A stretch of 64,000 bases of DNA, taken from NCBI RefSeq assembly GCF_002222595.2, contig NZ_CP022413.2, positions 2,976,001-3,040,000 on the forward strand, written 5' to 3'. This DNA is from Blautia hansenii DSM 20583 (GTDB lineage: Bacteria > Bacillota > Clostridia > Lachnospirales > Lachnospiraceae). Shown here piece by piece: positions 62,604-64,000 of this stretch. The notes beneath the pieces were generated by a model that was given only the letters and a program-made list of their open reading frames with translations, did no database searches and had not been told where the DNA came from. A program made the translations under genes and the position numbers. The stretch's first letter is position 1. The number at the start of each line of letters is the position of its first letter.

Positions 62604-62873
62604 ATGGCAAGACCCAAAAAGGAAGAGAAATTAAAACATAAAAACTACATAACATTAAAGCTTACGGATATTGAGTTGGCATGTTTAGAACAATCAGCCG
62701 AAGCCTTAAACATATCAAGAGTAGAATATCTTCGAAATCTTATTTTGGAAAAGCCAATGATTTACAAATATGAAGTTGTTGCGGATAATGAACAGCTTAA
62801 GAAATTGAAGGGCAACAGCAAAAAAGTGCTGTTGCCGAGAATCATTATATCATATATAATAAAAAAGAGGTGA
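62604..62873 (+). CDS. MobC-like relaxosome protein, truncated
   Basis: The 89-residue product starts MARPKKEEKLKHKNYIT and has a ribbon-helix-helix (LKLTDIELACLEQSAEALNISRVEYLRNLI), as in MobC-type mobilisation proteins that nick-site relaxases use. Full-length relatives continue for another 40-60 residues (a GxNLNQIA-type segment), but here the frame leaves homology at LKKLKGN. This is exactly where a GGCAACAGCA...TGCTGTTGCC hairpin begins. The ATG has AGAAGGAGAA. It is a remnant of a mobile element. Confidence 0.65.
   Translation: MARPKKEEKLKHKNYITLKLTDIELACLEQSAEALNISRVEYLRNLILEKPMIYKYEVVADNEQLKKLKGNSKKVLLPRIIISYIIKKR
62811..62836 (+). terminator. hairpin inside the 3' end of the MobC-like gene
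   Basis: GGCAACAGCA and TGCTGTTGCC pair perfectly around an A-rich loop at the point where the MobC homology ends. There is no T run, so it could be a terminator remnant or a junction. Confidence 0.6.
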
Positions 62874-62880
62874 TACATAA

Positions 62881-63390
62881 ATGAAAAAAATAATACCTAA
62901 AAATACAATAAATTACACAAATATAACACCTGATAAATTATCTTCACGAACAATGACAGTTCAAGAGAATGCTATTATTTCTAGTTTTATAAAAAAGTAC
63001 AACAGACACAATAAAAAAGGTATTCTCATAACAACCTGTATGGGGTTATCTTTTGCCTTTCTTTGCATATATAATGGCATTTTTGATTTTACCGCATTCG
63101 CTGGTTGTTCTATATGTTTTATAATTGCCTTTTCGATTAGCAGAAAACTACTCCCATCTACTAAATCCTGCAGGTACATTCAAATTGGTCAATTACATGG
63201 TGTGTGGTCCTTAAGAAACAATAGTTCTCGTAATAAACTTTATTACTTTGATGTAGTTTTTCCAGACTCACTAACACGTATAAAAAATGTAAATTGCACA
63301 CAGACAGAATATTCCAATGCAAAAGAAAACGATTATATATTAACCTTTTCTTTTGATGGTCGAACATCATATGGTTGCTTGTTAAGATAA
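62881..63390 (+). CDS. small membrane protein, unknown function
   Basis: A 169-residue protein with two membrane segments (about residues 47-65 and 68-90) between a cytoplasmic N-terminus and a C-terminal beta-rich domain. Its layout (two helices, then strands) is like that of the YcxB-like proteins, but there is no clear sequence match. The ATG follows AAAAGAGGTGATACATAA. It lies just after the MobC remnant and ends before a hairpin. It is probably accessory DNA. Confidence 0.6.
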   Translation: MKKIIPKNTINYTNITPDKLSSRTMTVQENAIISSFIKKYNRHNKKGILITTCMGLSFAFLCIYNGIFDFTAFAGCSICFIIAFSISRKLLPSTKSCRYIQIGQLHGVWSLRNNSSRNKLYYFDVVFPDSLTRIKNVNCTQTEYSNAKENDYILTFSFDGRTSYGCLLR

Positions 63391-63391
63391 A

Positions 63392-63434
63392 AAGGATGTT
63401 CCTTTTATGTTTTAGTCATAGAAAGGACATCCTT
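63392..63434. terminator. bidirectional terminator
   Basis: AAGGATGTTCCTTT at 63392-63405 pairs with AAAGGACATCCTT at 63422-63434, with T runs on the plus strand, between two convergent genes. Confidence 0.8.
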
Positions 63435-63450
63435 ATTTTTTATCTATTTA

Positions 63451-64000
63451 CTATTTATTCATGTCAAACTGAACTTCTGTTGACATGCGAGCTCTCTGAG
63501 ATGCTCCATAAGTAATTCCGTCTTTAAATTCATTTACAGGTGTAATCGTATTTTCTGTTGGATTATAGTCAAATACATGCCAGTATGTTCCCTGTTTTCC
63601 TGTTGGAACAGGATAGCCGGCATAAAACTGACCATCTACATATACTTCTACAATAGCACCTGATGCTGACATTGCTGTGCTACTACTATATCCTCTGTTA
63701 CTGTAATCATGAACATAGAAACTATATGTTCCATTTTCAGTTTTCTTATAGATAGTAGTAGTTTCAGGACCATATGAGCTAGTATCATCCAAATCTAAGT
63801 CTGCATATTTTGTCGAATTATATGAATACTGCTTATTTGAATAATAAATATGGAAATATCCGTTTCCATCAGCAGCAGGTCCTACTAAGTGTGAATCCAA
63901 ATCTGATGGACTGCTTCCCCATGTAAGTACTATTCTAAGATCTCCTTCTGGAAGTCCATCTCCAGTCGGAACTAATGCACCATTCTGCTGCATTACACTT
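63451..64000 (-). CDS. surface protein with C-terminal YfaP-like domain, N-terminus beyond window
   Basis: The frame is open from the right edge to the TAG at 63451, so at least 182 residues are the C-terminal end of a larger protein. The whole visible part is a YfaP-like beta domain: LRIVLTWGSSPSDLDSHLVGP, a FHIYY strand, a DLDLDDTSSYGPETTTI stretch and a SFYVHDYSNRG strand. The acidic DLDLDD and DLDSH pattern is typical of these domains, which occur in secreted and wall proteins of gut bacteria. It has no sorting motif at the end. The rest of the protein cannot be described. Confidence 0.75.
   Translation of the reverse strand, partial: SVMQQNGALVPTGDGLPEGDLRIVLTWGSSPSDLDSHLVGPAADGNGYFHIYYSNKQYSYNSTKYADLDLDDTSSYGPETTTIYKKTENGTYSFYVHDYSNRGYSSSTAMSASGAIVEVYVDGQFYAGYPVPTGKQGTYWHVFDYNPTENTITPVNEFKDGITYGASQRARMSTEVQFDMNK

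Overview
The window looks like a chromosomal segment of a low-GC, Gram-positive gut anaerobe of the Clostridia, most likely a Lachnospiraceae member (Blautia / Ruminococcus gnavus type). The reasons are AT-rich intergenic DNA with sigma-A promoters, strong AGGAGG ribosome-binding sites, a T-box in front of ileS, Msm/Lpl-type sugar ABC importers without their own ATPase, class C sortase pili and the Lachnospiraceae style of the proteins. The genus is an inference from sequence style, not from a search.

Layout. 1-5.8 kb: the start of a secreted family 8 polysaccharide lyase that runs off the left edge, four tandem YcxB-like membrane proteins, a lipoprotein and a small membrane protein. 5.8-16.9 kb: housekeeping genes, namely glycogen phosphorylase, T-box-controlled isoleucyl-tRNA synthetase, a D-Ala-D-Ala carboxypeptidase, a DEDDh exonuclease and the rpmG-secE-nusG-rplK-rplA operon, with a duplicated hairpin in front of rplK and rplA. 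16.9-20.3 kb: a decaying patch with a broken ABC-F ATPase, a PD-(D/E)XK (Rpn-type) gene and a broken AlbA-domain gene.

20.3-34.2 kb is one long leftward mannoside-utilisation locus: LacI regulator, two permeases, binding lipoprotein, GH130 phosphorylase, GH38 alpha-mannosidase, GH3 glycosidase, phosphohexomutase and mannose-6-phosphate isomerase, ended by a perfect terminator. It imports and takes apart mannose-containing glycans and feeds them into glycolysis. A ROK kinase and an MFS transporter (34.3-36.7 kb) lie just upstream. 36.8-46.7 kb is a sucrose/fructan locus: MsmE/F/G importer, MsmK-type ATPase (probably also serving the mannoside importer), an HPr-like protein without the phosphorylatable His, GH32, fructokinase and an amylosucrase-family GH13. 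It is faced by a divergent LacI gene across several TAACCGGTTA-like operators.

46.8-59.4 kb is the most interesting region: a single leftward operon encoding an Rrf2-PAS-HD-GYP fusion regulator, a 2660-residue LPXTG wall protein, a major pilin, a class C sortase and a minor pilin. Its promoter has a run of seven G directly against the -10 box inside a 16-bp spacer, which would be well suited to phase variation. The HD-GYP part has the metal-binding Asp of its HD motif replaced by Asn. I read this as a surface-pilus system whose regulator is encoded in the same transcript.

59.5-63.4 kb is accessory debris: remnants of a VOC-family gene and an integral membrane protein, a complete ISL3-family insertion sequence with 23-bp inverted ends and a frame-split transposase, a truncated gene, a truncated MobC-like relaxosome gene and a small membrane protein. 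The right edge cuts into a surface protein that ends in a YfaP-like domain.
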